The notes under the pieces were generated by a model that saw only the letters and a list, made by a program, of their open reading frames with translations, did no database searches and was not told the DNA's origin. The position numbers were made by a program, and so were the translations under genes. Positions 1 to 12,128 of a stretch of 64,000 nt of DNA are shown here, piece after piece (within the stretch, counting starts at the first letter, position 1; every line of letters starts with the position of its first letter). This stretch comes from Xenoacremonium recifei (taxonomy: Eukaryota; Ascomycota; Sordariomycetes; Hypocreales; Nectriaceae). Where the stretch lies: the NCBI GenBank assembly GCA_012184525.1, contig WOFQ01000002.1, positions 1 to 64,000 of the forward strand, written 5' to 3'.

Positions 1-69
<69 letters not shown>

Positions 70-72
70 GGT

Positions 73-115
<43 letters not shown>
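1..115. repeat. Near-pure poly-G tract at the left edge
   Basis: All bases are G except T at 69 and 72; the run breaks up at about 116-124. It is not a telomere (fungal telomeres are TTAGGG/CCCTAA repeats) and has no coding potential. Long poly-G at a contig end is the usual mark of no-signal cycles on two-colour sequencers, so I read it as an assembly artefact. Real G-tract DNA is possible but unlikely at this length. Confidence 0.9.
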
Positions 116-116
<1 letters not shown>

Positions 117-124
117 GGGAGGGG

Positions 125-959
125 ATCGGACCCGATGATTTTTGGGTTGGTGGGCGTGGGGGTTTGGTGAGATGGGCATGGGATTCTGGTTATGGGTGAA
201 CGGATGGCTAGGGTGTACGGTCTGGATGTACCTGATACAAGTGAGAGATATGTCGTCCTGTTGGTCCAGGTGGTTGGGGTGTGATGTGTTAGCATCGTGG
301 TCTGGGCAAAAGATCCATGCAGGCAGACAGCCTTGACCAGATTCATCAGACTAACAGGATTCAGGGTCAGTGCTCTGCAGATAACAGATGAAGCACAATC
401 CCAAGTCTGCGACTCATGACTAAGGAAAAAGGAAAACACATGTTGGGATGGATGCCGAGGACGTCGTGATGAAATACCTTCCCAAGATGCACAAGTCAGC
501 GGCTTACCCTATACTAAAATTACGGACGGAGTATGAATCCATGTGAGACCCAGAGCTGAGTTCCAGCAAAACAATAAATCGAAACCTGGAGTCAGTAGCC
601 AATCAATTGATATAGAATACCCATAAAAATATCTCCTAATTTCTAGATGTACTCATAATCTCTGTTTCTTCTCCGAGCCGCAACAAGTGTCGTGCAAGCC
701 CTGGCCGCTGATTGGCCGCCTGCCACCGACCCCTGCACCGTGCGGCTCACCCAGAGCTTCCAAAAATGCAACCTCACATCAGAACGTCTCTCAGCCTTCC
801 CTCGCCATCACCACCCGCCTCACCCATCAATCCCACCACCCACAACAAATCCACGCCCTACAGCTCTACACCCCGCGATAGCTGTCCAATCTGCGCCCCA
901 CGAGAGTAGCTTTCCTATCCTGCGCAATCGCTCCTCGAGAGCTCCCCTCCCTCGTCACC
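125..959. other. Gene-free stretch upstream of cdc73
   Basis: I see no coding exon here. The last ~250 bases before the cdc73 ATG become C/T-rich, as in many fungal promoters and 5' leaders. No TATA box or named operator could be assigned. Confidence 0.5.
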
Positions 960-2244
960 ATGGCCTCCTCCTCCGAGCACGACGGCCTCCTCCTCATCCG
1001 CCAGGCCATCGCCGCCGCCCAGCCCTTCACGCCCGCGGCCTCCTCCGCCGGCGATGCTCCCGAAGTTCCCCTCGCGCAAGCCTCGCACCTCGCCTTCGCG
1101 CAGCGCTCCCCGCCGCTCGCCGTGCCGCTCGACGCGCCCACGCGCTTCGTGTCCAACGACCGCCCCGTCGACCTGCGCAGCATCTACTTCGCCTGGCTGA
1201 ACCGCGAGGTCGCGATCCCGGAGTACAATGCCTCGGCGACGAGTCTGAACGACGAGCTTGCGGCCGCGGGCATGCAGGCCAAGGTGCAGAATCTGGGGTT
1301 CATTGAGAGGTTGGATTTGATTACGTGGTTGGAGGGCGCGAGTGAGGAGAGCGAGTTTATTAAGCCGCTGGCCGGCGATCAGGATGCGAGTGCGGCGGGT
1401 GCGGCGGCGACGACGGCTTCAGGGGCTGTGTCGGCGGCTGCGAAGGCGAGGGCTGGAAAGGGTACTTTGGATCCGCGGTTGGCGAGCATCTACAACGGCG
1501 AGCGACGCATGGGCGATCGCAACACCACTCTACGAGGCATCAAGCCCACAGTAAGTCGTCTGTGTAGACCCAATGCCTGAACAGTTGCTAACCAGTGTCC
1601 AGGACTTCTCACATGTGCGCAAGCTCGCTATCCCCTTCCTACAAAAGAACCACAAGGCCGCCGCCAGCGCAAACACAACCTCCATTGCGCTCAACCAGAA
1701 GGCGCCCTCTCGACGACCAGACCCCATCATCCTCCTCTCGCCCTCAGCCTCATCACTGCTCCGCCTCTCCAATGCGCGCTCGTTCCTCGAGGACGGCAAG
1801 TTCTCACCCGCCGCCGCCGGCGACTCGACGGCCACGATGCTGCACGTCCAGCGCATCATCCCGTCCATCGACCCCAACCGGCCCATGCGCTTCATCCTCG
1901 TCGAGGGCTCGGAGCAGTTCAAGCCCGAGTACTGGAACCGCATTGTCGCCGTCTTCACCACGGGCCAGACGTGGCAGTTCAAGAACTACAAGTGGAGCAA
2001 TCCCAACGACCTCTTCAAGCACACGCTGGGCATCTACATCGGCTGGCGCGGCGACCAGACGCCGGATAACGTCCGCAACTGGGGCCATCGCGTCGTGTCC
2101 ACGGGTGTCGACCGCTGGAGGGGTGAAGGTCAAGAGACCTCGCGGTTCCGCGACAAGGAGGTCGTGGAGCAGATTTGGACGGCCATCGAGGGCAACATGC
2201 GCATCAAGGGCTGGAGGAGGGACGCGGCTCCGACTTCGATATAA
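960..2244 (+). CDS. cdc73: Cdc73, Paf1 complex subunit (parafibromin homologue)
   Basis: Exons are 960-1550 and 1603-2244, giving 410 residues. The 52-bp intron has donor GTAAGT, branch GCTAAC and acceptor CAG and leaves the frame intact. Cdc73 is a nuclear subunit of the Paf1 complex, which travels with RNA polymerase II and supports elongation, histone H2B ubiquitination, H3K4/K36 methylation and 3'-end formation. The C-terminal half (about residues 233-405) is the family's Ras-like fold: it opens RPDPIILLSPSASSLL, continues with FLEDGKF, PIILVEG-like and IVAVFTTGQTWQFKNYKW, and ends with a helical tail. The N-terminal half carries the family's short conserved segments (LLLIRQAI near the start, FVSNDRPVDLRSIYFAW, then FIERLDLITWLEG) before a disordered Ala-rich linker. 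Length is close to yeast Cdc73 (393). The start is the first ATG, in a CACCATGG context. Confidence 0.92.
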
Positions 2245-2567
2245 AGGAGGTTTCTCTCCGCGTTTTTGCGATGCAGTCGTCTCTTGTAGTTTAGGTTGCG
2301 AGAATGAGCATGTCGCTGCTAAACGAAGAAGGGTTTGGGTGAGAGACGGACGAGAAGCTTATGAGGCCACGCGACGCCTTGGTTGAAGTATCGCCAACGT
2401 CCAGATGCCCTTGGTGTCTTCGCATTGGGGAAGGTCGGGTGTCCAAAAAGCGATGGCGTTTGAATGGTTGCCTTTTGTCCACTTCCGTTCTGGTCGTGTA
2501 AATTGTATACGTACCTAAGTCGTAGCTAAAGTGAGATAGCCTCGCCGGTTAGTCTCGCGGCGTCGGG

Positions 2568-2573
2568 AATAAA
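2568..2573 (+). terminator. AATAAA poly(A)-signal-like hexamer after cdc73
   Basis: AATAAA followed by an A-run, 324 bases after the cdc73 stop. It is the only canonical hexamer in the downstream region. Fungal poly(A) signals are loose, so this is suggestive only. Confidence 0.35.
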
Positions 2574-5500
2574 AAAAAAAGCATTAAAATTGAACCCAAT
2601 TTTCGGGACGGAACCGACAGAAAACAGAGTTCGACAGGGCCTTCGGACATCAGAATTGAGCCCCATATCGTGTCCTCCGTGCCGCATGACAAGCTTTCGC
2701 CGGCCGAGTGTTTGCGCCCCGGGTCCGGAGATCTTTCGGGGGGAGTGCTCCGAGGCTGGCTCGCGAGGCTGGGCCTGGCTTGCGAGCTTGACCTGCGCTT
2801 GCTAAGCCTTATGAGCCTTGGGACTTAGAGGATATCTTCATCCGTGTGAGAAAGAGTCGTCTACGCGTAGTATCGAGACTATCGGAACTAGAGTTTGCAG
2901 CATGCGGGCGCCGGCACATTCCTCTCGTGGCAATAAGCTCCCACTGATGCGCGTCGCGCCCGTTCGGCTAGCTATCGCGGGAGTTCCCCCCCAAATCTGT
3001 CCAAGGGGGGGCTGGCAGCATCGTGGGATGTGGGCAGCGGTCGGATGCTTGACTCCTGCGATGTGAGGCTGAGGACTGGGCTCACAAGCCTCGCGCGGGA
3101 GTCGGCGATACCGCAAGGCTGTTGCCATATGCCGTCATCATGATAGATTGACAAGGCTAAGAGGTAAACGGCGGAGGGGTTGGGCTTGACTTATCCATAC
3201 ATAGTGGTGGTTCAGACTTCGCTAGTAGTTGCGGGCGGGCTAATGAGAGTTGAAGGTGTGTACAATCGGGGGGAGACTAGGCCTGTCGGCTCCGCGAGTT
3301 GGAGATAGGTATGTCATTCGGCTTCCCTATGGTTATACCACTGGAGCCGACGAAGATAGGAGCCATGACAGATGGTTGTTGAGATTGGGGGTGTCAAACG
3401 CCATGTCCATCTCACAAGGGTCCAGACGGCGCAGCAGTCGTACACGACAATGCAGGCTGGGACCGTTTCGTCGACTTACAGCAAAGGAACAGCGGTGGCC
3501 CTAGTCGGATCCGAAGCCATGCCGCAAAGATGAGCCGATAGCACGAGTCGTTGCACATCCAACGCCCAGCGTCTAGGCCGCGAAGGATCACAAAACGCTG
3601 ATACAGAGGGTGACTGACTGTTTCCTAGATCCTATCGTGTCTGGGCACTGCACTGTCACAATGGCCGTGGGAGCCAGATCGCCGGGTTGCATCGTTAGAG
3701 GAGGATCTGTGATGAGCAAATGCCCCTGGGTCGTCGTATCGGTGAGATTTGCACCTGCAGGGGCGCCGTCTAAGATCCCTAGATAACCCTGGAGGCGGCT
3801 TTTGCTTGCTGGCGACACATAGCTGTGACACTTGTACGATATCATGTCGCAGCTCTCACGGTATCAAGTGCCTCGGCCTCGCGATGGACACAACTGCTGG
3901 TGCACGCTGCCGTCCCAAACTCTCTCCTCCACGCCCCCTCTCCGCACTGAGAGGGCAGACAACAGGGGTTAGGCCATCGGCGCGACTGCAAGTCACCCTC
4001 CGGCGTCGAGCGGCGGCGACGCCATACCCACTTCGTTCACGGCCGCATGAAACGCCGTCGAGCGCGAGAATGGCCCCATGCGCACTGTACTGAGGGCACG
4101 GGGTTGAGGAGAGGAGCTGCTGGACCGTTCGTCAGCTAGAAGAAAGGGGGGGCGAAGGAAGGAAGACGATGAACCCGAGAAGCTGTGGAGCGGGCGTTGT
4201 ACGGAGTAGTCTCCAAGAGACTGGGCCTGGGATGGGACCTGCTAGAGACGGCGACCACCCAGCGGTGAGGCGTTGATGATTGTTTGTTCTCTGAGCGATG
4301 ATCAGGGTCCAGTGGGGAATGGAAGCCGTTCACAAGACAAGGAGGAAAAAGAACATGTCGAAAAACGTGGCCCTCACCAAGGCGTTTCGGCAGTCCCGGA
4401 GGCGGTGGGCCAGAAGTCGTCGTGACAAAGCCCCTTCACCTTGACAAGACGTCAACAAGCTGCTTGGAAGCCACGAGATGTCTTAGCCACAGCCACGATT
4501 TGGCGTTGCCAACGAAAGATAGCGGCCAGCAATTTGCGAGAAACCCACGTGGTCGACAAGCCCACCGACGCCAGCTGTGCCTGGACTCCAAGCCACCGGC
4601 GACCCCAGCATTGAAGTTGGCCCCCCCTATCAGGACCAACGTGAAAGGAATCACATATCGGCCTTCAGCCACCGCGAGTGCCCAGTGTCGCGTGTGTGCT
4701 TGGCATTTGGAGCGGTCGAAGCCGGCCCCAGAACTGCGCCAGCGATAGTGACGAGACCTGGGCCGGGGACAGGGGGTGGGTTGCGAAGGGGAGGGATCCC
4801 AAGTGCCGTTCCGCGTGAGAAGCCAAGGCGATAGGAACGCGATAGTTGGGCAGCGATCCTCCACCCAGTCCGTCCGTCGTGCTACGGTAACTCTCGTCGA
4901 GCGAGTGCCTGCGCGTTGCCGCCGGAAGGCCAGCCGGCCCTGGTGTTGGTGAGGAGTTGCGGGATAGAGTCGGCAGCGGCGGCATGTCCTGGACGTGGGA
5001 TCCGGAGTGCAGTGCAGAGGCTCTTCTGCCCTGACGGACACACGCAGGGCAAGGTCCGCAATGCAGTCATATTGTGCCTCCTATGAGCAATTCGAGCTGT
5101 TAGTGTACCTGGATGTTGCAGTCGCTGACCAATATCCAGGGACGCTTCGTCCACTCAGGATGGCCGATTGTCTCTGGCAACTCGTCTGAAGGATCTAGTT
5201 GGTGTAAGACCGGACTGAGATTTGTCTAGCACATGGCAAAGTACCGTGTACATCGATTGTCTTGTCTGTAGTGGAGTCGAGCTTCCAGTTGTCGTTCCAC
5301 TCTGGATCGAAACCCGCATCTCGGCAGTCGTTTCCTTGTAGTGGTTTGGCTGGCCCGGGCTATGCGAGACCGTCGTAGCCGCCATAGATCAACACATGTC
5401 TCAGTCTCGGCCTGTTAAGACACAATTTTCTTCTTTGCCCTCCATCGAGATCGTGGCGGAGACGGGCCAAATATCTTCAAGAGGACCCTGAGGAGCTTCG

Positions 5501-7684
5501 AGACATGCAGTCTTGCGTTCCAACCCCGGCGTTGCGTCACCTGTGGAACAAGACTGCCAATCGACACACCTTCGGTCTGGACTGACAGCAGCAGCCTTGC
5601 GGGGAAGCCCATCCTCACAGCTGTGCTGGCGATGACTTTTGAAGACGTCTAAGCGAAGGTGGTCTTTGCAACAGCCTCTGACGTTGAAGGCGAACCGGCT
5701 CCATGGGCCGTTGACCCTCAATTGCTGTCTATTGAAGGCGCTTCGTCCCGGACACATGCCATGCCATGCCACATGGCTGCATGGGATGAGATGCCACAGC
5801 GCGACGACCAACAGCAGATGGGCTGGGCAATAGCTCCGATGGCAGTGGATCTTGAGGGGTCCAGGCCCCAAGCATTTGGGGGTTTTCGTGTGCTGTGATG
5901 CCGATTAAATCCGGACGGTATGCGAGAGTTGGCCCCTGGGAACAGCGTTCCAAGCAACAGCAGTTTCGAAGCAATAGCTGGCGATAGCCTTCTCGACCGA
6001 AAGCACTCCCCGCACCGTCTTGGGCCGGCCCTCATCGCGTGCACCCTCGTGGTGGTGGAAGATGGGCAGAATCCTCCGGTGGCTTGTTCCCGACAAGCTT
6101 TCAGGTTCAGATATGGATCCACCCCTCGCCATCCATCCATCCATGATCCATCCTTCTAGCGACTCCACCGCTCGTGTTGAGAAGCTCGTGGCTTCTTCAA
6201 ACCCACGTGGCGGAATCCACCCGTGCGACAGCAACAGCCTGGGGGGCTTGACAGGGATGATCCCTCAGTTCACACCTCCTGCGCCGCCGACACCCCATGG
6301 GCCATTCGGCCGACTCCCTCCCACAGCGATGGAGGTCAGCTAGCGCTCAGCAATCTTCCACAGGTGACAGTGAGTGAGTGAGTGCCAGCCACACACACAC
6401 CGCAGGGTCTGGCCCTGGAGCGCTTGGGGCGACTGTGATCCGTATCTGTGGTCGCAGTCTGGATCCTAGTGCCTGGCCAGCCCCCAAGCTCGTGGTGATC
6501 GTTGCCCGTCCAGTTCTAGAATCTCCTGATATCGCTTCTTGCCTGACCCAACAGAGAATGACCGGTCAGGAAACACTTGCGCTCCGGGCTCCTTGGGGAG
6601 AAAGACGGTGAACGACGTGCCAAGCCCTGTCCTTGTCTCTTCAGCCTTCCTTCCAGTAGCTGGCCGTCGTTCTCAGGGAGCTTCTGTGACGCCACGATGC
6701 CGTTTGATCGGCGAGCTGTGACAGGCGTCGACGTCGGACTCCTTCCGGGGAATGCCCCATATAATAGGGCGGCACGGCTTGGGCTTGGGCGATGCTAGGC
6801 GCTCTGGTGGTGGTGTTCTGGGCCAAAAAGAAATGTGTGAGTTCCCGACTCTCTGGATGACTAGACAGTCGATCTTCGCTGCTTGAGACCGTCATTGATC
6901 GCCGTCTGAATGATTGTCTGCGTGTCTCGAATCTTGCACTTCTTTCCGTATCAACCTAAGGTCTGATGAGCCACGTGGAACAGCTAAGCGATGGAGGAGA
7001 AAAGTGATCAGTCATCTGCTGCCGTTGACGTTGAGCTCGAAACCACGCTCATCCCCCCAATGACCAAGATTGGGGCAGAGCCCCATGAGGAGCACCTGCG
7101 ACCCCTCAAAATGTGAGAGATCATGTTTCTTGGTTTTTCAAATCCCGGAGCGTTGTATCAGGTGATCCCCATCTGCTCCTCAGCTGGAGAAATTCTTGGC
7201 CTCGCTTAAAGTTGCTTCAGGGATGTTAACAGACTAAAGGCGCCAAAGAGTTAATTGAATCCTGTGACTGCCCAATGGGTTAGCACGGCAAGTTTGAAGC
7301 CTAATGAGTGAGGGCACGAATCAGATGTGATGCAGTAAGAAGCTTCCGATGCTGTTCATTGCCGTCCTCTTCAGCGCAGGGAATGAACCAATATGGATTA
7401 AATAGCAACCCGCCTGGTTAGTTACGCCTAGATCATGTCAGAGAAGTCTGCGATGGGCTGATAAAGAGCCATCCATTCTCGACGTGATTTTTCTTTTAAA
7501 GTGCCTCCCATGAGCGATCGTCACATGAGTTGTTGTCTTGTAGTTGAGGAAAAGAATCTCCGATGACTGTAACGTTGGGTCTAAGTGCTTTCTGCACAGG
7601 GCAACCGTCGTATTGTGAGGTTGTGCTCGCCGGGTTTCGTCTAAAAGAGGACGATTTCTACCATGGTCCGAGCTGGGTGATAAC

Positions 7685-7709
7685 CTGGAACGGACCAGAA
7701 CCGTTCCAG
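7685..7709. promoter_or_regulatory. Inverted repeat with CGG-N7-CCG core
   Basis: Two perfect 9-base arms (CTGGAACGG and its complement) are separated by 7 bases, so the arms end in CGG-N7-CCG. Zn2Cys6 binuclear cluster regulators commonly bind inverted CGG triplets with a fixed spacer. It lies in the gene-free stretch, 4.4 kb upstream of flbA. A role is inference; chance occurrence in 10 kb is possible though a 9-bp arm is longer than expected. Confidence 0.3.
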
Positions 7710-10700
7710 AGATCTTCACCTCCTCTTTGTGAGTTGCTCTTTTGGTACATTTAGGTTAGGCTTGGCCGGCTGCAGCTTGGAACCGTTCACCTGAAGATGA
7801 GATCCGCTAGCGTTGGTGTCGAGCCTGAGCGCACAGCCTCAGCGAATGCGCGTCCTTGGTTGACTCCGTGGGATATATACCGGGCTGAACCAGCAGTGCG
7901 GACGGTGACGGGCGAACTCTATCTCTACGGACGATTCCTTCTGTTTCATCCATCGCCAGTAGTGGAGCGACGCCGATATACGTAGAGAGTAGGTCCTGAC
8001 CGTATCCCTACCGCCGCATCCGAATGTCGGGGCCGAAGGGGACCAGGGACATCACTTCCCATCACGTCCATACTGTACAACTAGTAGATGCAACGCACGC
8101 GGGATATCTTCATAATTATGCTGGTGTTCGTAGTAGTAAAAAGGGCGGCGGACCCCTCTCTGACCTGAAATAGTCGGTCTCTTCTTCCTGGTCTTTTGAC
8201 CTGCTGTTCGTTAGCCAGTTGCCGTCTCGTTCTCTACCTTGGTTTTTCGTCGCCCCTTTTGCCACGACGCCGACGATCTGCTCCCAAACGCGAGAACGTG
8301 GTCTTTTTACCTGGTAGATCATCTCATCACCTTCTGGATAACGAAACGAAAGCCGTTTGGTTCCAGGATCCGCCCTCCCAAGCAGTGGTCGCGTGGTCGA
8401 CGGCAATCTGCGTCGAGTTGAATTACAAAGCCAGTCAAAGGTCAGCAGGACACCCTGAATGGACTCCAGCGCATGAATGAGCTTGGTCAGAGCTCCAAAG
8501 CGGTGCCCCCCCTTCTGCTCCCCCAATCCCACCCCTGTCACGGCTGGGATTCCACACGGGCTTCTAGAAGCCCAGGCTGGAACGTCCGCGCTGCCAATCC
8601 CAATCTTTGTCAATTTCCCCTTGGAGAGAAAGGAGCACAGTGTGCCCGAGATACGGAAGCCGAGAGCTCTGGACAAAGGCGATGCAATTGATGAGACGTG
8701 CGATTGAGGAACGACGCTAACAGCTTATGAAAGATCCTGGGCGGTCGACGGAGGATTGTGGATTGCGATTGCAGCCACAAGGCGACTAGCTGTGTGATAC
8801 CGACTTTTACACTTTCGCGCACTTGACCAGGAACCAAGCGGGCATCGCTGTCGCATTACTCGGGTAGTGCATCAACGACTTTGGCCCCCGAGACGCGGTG
8901 CTGACAGACGGCCATCAGTGGCGTCGACGTACGTCTGCTCAGCGAGCACGCGAATGGTCAGTGGTACCGTAGCCACGGAGCAGACGGAGGGCGGTGGCTC
9001 ACCAATCGGACGGCACAGCCAAGACGCATTGCTGGGCGCGAAGGTATGTCCGTTGTGTTTCCTTGAGCACGCCTCTGTTGATCCCCGGATCCCGCATCGG
9101 CATGTGCAAAAGGGCAAGGCCCGTTTAGTTACGGCGTAATCCGTATTGCACGCCATGATGAGCTCAGCCGCGGCCGCTTGGCACCTCATCGTCAGCCACG
9201 CTGTCGAACCATCTGCCTCCCGGCTTTACCCCCCGGACCCTTCGCCCTGAAGCAGCAGCACAGCACAAGGTTGCTTTTTTGCCTGCCGTAGCCGTTTCAA
9301 GGCCGTGTTTCAGCGAGGGCCGCATCCGAACCCGTCCCAAGCGGGGCTGGTCAGATATCGTCGGCATCGGAGGGGCGACAGGTGCGGAATCAAACGAGAA
9401 CGATCCATGGATGCAAACACCTCCCCAAAATAAGCAATATACGGAGTGCAGGCCGGACAGTGTGTGGGCTGAGTGGTCTCGTACTGTCCCGGCCCCAGCT
9501 TCACGCCCAGACAACGGCGGTGGTCCATCAAGGGCCGGACACTGAAGAGGAGCAAAGAAGAAAAAAAAAGAAAGAAAAGAATGGCACTGGTGGGGGTGTG
9601 GGAGTGGGGAGGGTGACAAGGGCAGGGCATGACATGCACCGGAGGGTTGCACAACCTCTGACAGGGAAGGCAGGATGGACTCAGTGAGCACCTTCCAGCG
9701 AACCTGCATGTCCCCTTTCCTCTCCTCACGATGCACTGCCGGCGGGATGACGAGCCGGTGAAGGGGCTTAGAGGCTCACCTCACCTCAGGGTCGCGGGCG
9801 AGGCTACAGGGGCTCGGGCGCTCTCTAGGGCGCTCTGCCCGACCACCGGGCGCTGTGCGGTGCTGCGCGGCGTTGGGTTGGCGCGAGCCCCGGCGCACAT
9901 CGCAGCACATGGCCCGGGGGAGATGATACCCTGCCTGCGTGGCCGCAACGTGACGCTGTGGATGAGCAGCCAAAGCGTGGCTACAGGGAAGCCGGTGGCT
10001 GTCCGCCGGCCCAAACAGGCCTAGGACGAAGGACAGCATCCCTGGAGCCACGCGCGCGCCTGGCACTGCTGTTGGCCGCTTGGCAGGATGGCCGTCGGAG
10101 AAAGGAGAAGAGGGGTGGTGGCTACTCCTACCTAGAGGCGCCAGCGAGATTCCCTGACCCCTGCTGGGGAGGTTTTCAGTGCTTCTCCCGCAGCTTCCAG
10201 ACGGGTTCCATTTCAGAAGCCTGTCCGAGCACTGAAGTCTCAGCCCGCCCACGCCATACGCCAGATTATGGGTGATCTGGGCAGAGGCATTCCTCGGCCC
10301 CTTCCATACGCCTCGCCTTGCACCCCCCTCCCCTGAGCAGAGGAGAAAGGGATTGGGACATGATCCGACCCCCGTCTCGACCTCTGGCGATTCTTTCAAC
10401 GTTCTGGGCATATTAACTGCAATGGCCAATTCGCCCCAATTGCACTGGCGGCGGAGTCTCCTCGTCTTGGCCACCCCCAAATGGGCGCTGAAAGCCCCCT
10501 CCTCCCCTTTCTCTCAGGGCTTTCTCGGCGCCAAACGAGAACCCCCCACTTCGAGCAACCTGCCATCAACCCCAATGATATTGTTCAGGACCTTAACTCC
10601 GTACTCAGTCAGTGCTCGGGACTTCATTTCATTTCACCTGCGCGTTCGTGTGACGCAGCACGGTGATGGGGATTCCATTCCCCTCTCCTTCAGGCCAGTC

Positions 10701-10722
10701 GCGGGCTGTGGATTCGCTGGCG

Positions 10723-10738
10723 CACACACACACACACA
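10723..10738. repeat. (CA)8 microsatellite
   Basis: Eight perfect CA units in the long upstream region of flbA. No function inferred. Confidence 0.9.
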
Positions 10739-12128
10739 ACTTGCTGCTGCCACAGCCTGCAGGGTGCAGCCCAGTTCAGCGCAGAATGCGGGTGTGGGCG
10801 CGATTGCTGGCTGGTTGGCTGGCTGGCTGCTGGAAAGGCCTGCCTGCAAGGTTGGTGCCGCTCGTTAGCCACGAGCTCCAGCTGCCCGTCATCGCCAATC
10901 AATCCCACGTGTCGTTCGTTTCACGATGCTGGCCGGGACTGAGTCATCCTGGTACATAAGCTGCCGGACCTGACTGCCCCCCAACTCTGGCTCCAGCCTG
11001 CGTGCGGAGAAAGCCCAGTCAGGGCAGTCTCCATTGCGATAGGGTCGGAATACCTACCGCTCTGTACCTTCGTGCCGCCGCAATTCATGCACGCTCTGTC
11101 AATGCACACTGAGGTGCTTGTCCGCCTTCTGTGCCTTCTGTGTTGTATGAGGTGCTGTTGCAGACTTGCTTTGGTGGAGGCTCTGAAAACGGCTATACTT
11201 CAGGCCGAAGCTCGGCACGACCCCCAAACCCAGCATGCCCTGGCGGTGGTTCAGAGTTCTGAGTATCGGATACCCGCTATAACCCTCTGCCCCGGCTCTT
11301 GTTCCCGTAGCCTGGGCTCTGCTGAGGCTCGTCGTTGGAGATGCAATTTCACGAAGCCTGTGCCCATCACTTATTTTTATCCCCCTTCCCCTGCCTGCCT
11401 GCCTACCTGCCTGCTCGCTAGAGCACACCGCGAGATCGCTACCACCTCATCAACGCTTGGCCGTGGTCAAACCGTGCCGGGGCCCTGACAAGATTTCTTC
11501 AGTGTCTGAGTACCATGTACCTCTTCCGGCTGGTGGCAGTTCCACGCGCCCACCCACATGGCCCCCCCTAGCCCGCTCCGGGCCTAGCAGGCTCCCCTCC
11601 TCTGGGCGCCTGCAGCACCCCCCCTGTCGCCCTGGCAAGGCCCTGGCCCTCCAAGTACCCGCTATCTCCGCCGTCTGTGATTGGCTGTGTCAGACTTGAT
11701 CGCATTGCCGTGCCCTCCACTGGGCTGGCGGGCTGCTGCGCTCACCCCCCTCCCGAAAGCGAAAGCGCCCATCCCATCCACATGGATCTTCTTTGCCCAT
11801 CCCAACCCATCCCCATCCCATCCCCATCGCCGCCCTCCATCACTCACCAGCCAGCGAGCGAGCAGCGCCCATCGCAAGGCCTATCCGTCCTAATCCCAAT
11901 CCTAATCCCAAGCCCCAAGCCTTGACAGAGCAGGCAAGGTTCAAACCCGTCCGGATCCTGTCCTTGTCTGGCCGTTCCGTTCTCTTGTCCCACTCCCTCC
12001 CTCTCCGACCTCTCACCTCACCTCTCACTCGTCACTCGCTCGTCCACCACCATCCTCTCTTATTTGAACCATTCCCGCTGCTGTCACCACAAATAAAACC
12101 CCCTTCTGACCTTGCTCGTTCCCGTTAG

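Larger units (their letters stand above)
2245..12128. other. 9.9-kb stretch with no convincing gene, upstream of flbA
   Basis: Open frames occur on both strands (the longest are minus-strand, about 9776-10480, 9164-9736 and 8116-8676), but none shows a recognisable domain, conserved motif or convincing splice pattern, and they overlap open frames in other phases as expected in GC-rich DNA. Visible structure: an imperfect G+C-flanked TATA-like site near 6756, an inverted repeat with CGG/CCG ends at 7685-7709, a purine run near 9545-9580, a (CA)8 microsatellite at 10723-10738, GGCT repeats near 10805-10830, GCCT repeats near 11390-11412 and ATCCC repeats near 11770-11830. The final ~400 bases are strongly C/T-rich, like a promoter and 5' leader. 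Unannotated non-coding RNAs cannot be excluded. Confidence 0.55.

Noticed and set aside
1..115. Telomere at the left edge
   Set aside because: Fungal telomeres are TTAGGG-type repeats; this is plain poly-G.
4436..5041. 201-codon minus-strand open frame
   Set aside because: Trp/Arg/His-rich low-quality protein with no motif; overlapping frames on both strands.
8116..8676. 186-codon minus-strand open frame
   Set aside because: No recognisable domain, no splice partners, and plus-strand frames cover the same bases.
9776..10480. 234-codon minus-strand open frame in the flbA upstream region
   Set aside because: Arg/Pro/Gly-rich composition without a motif, overlapping open frames in other phases; typical of chance frames in GC-rich DNA.
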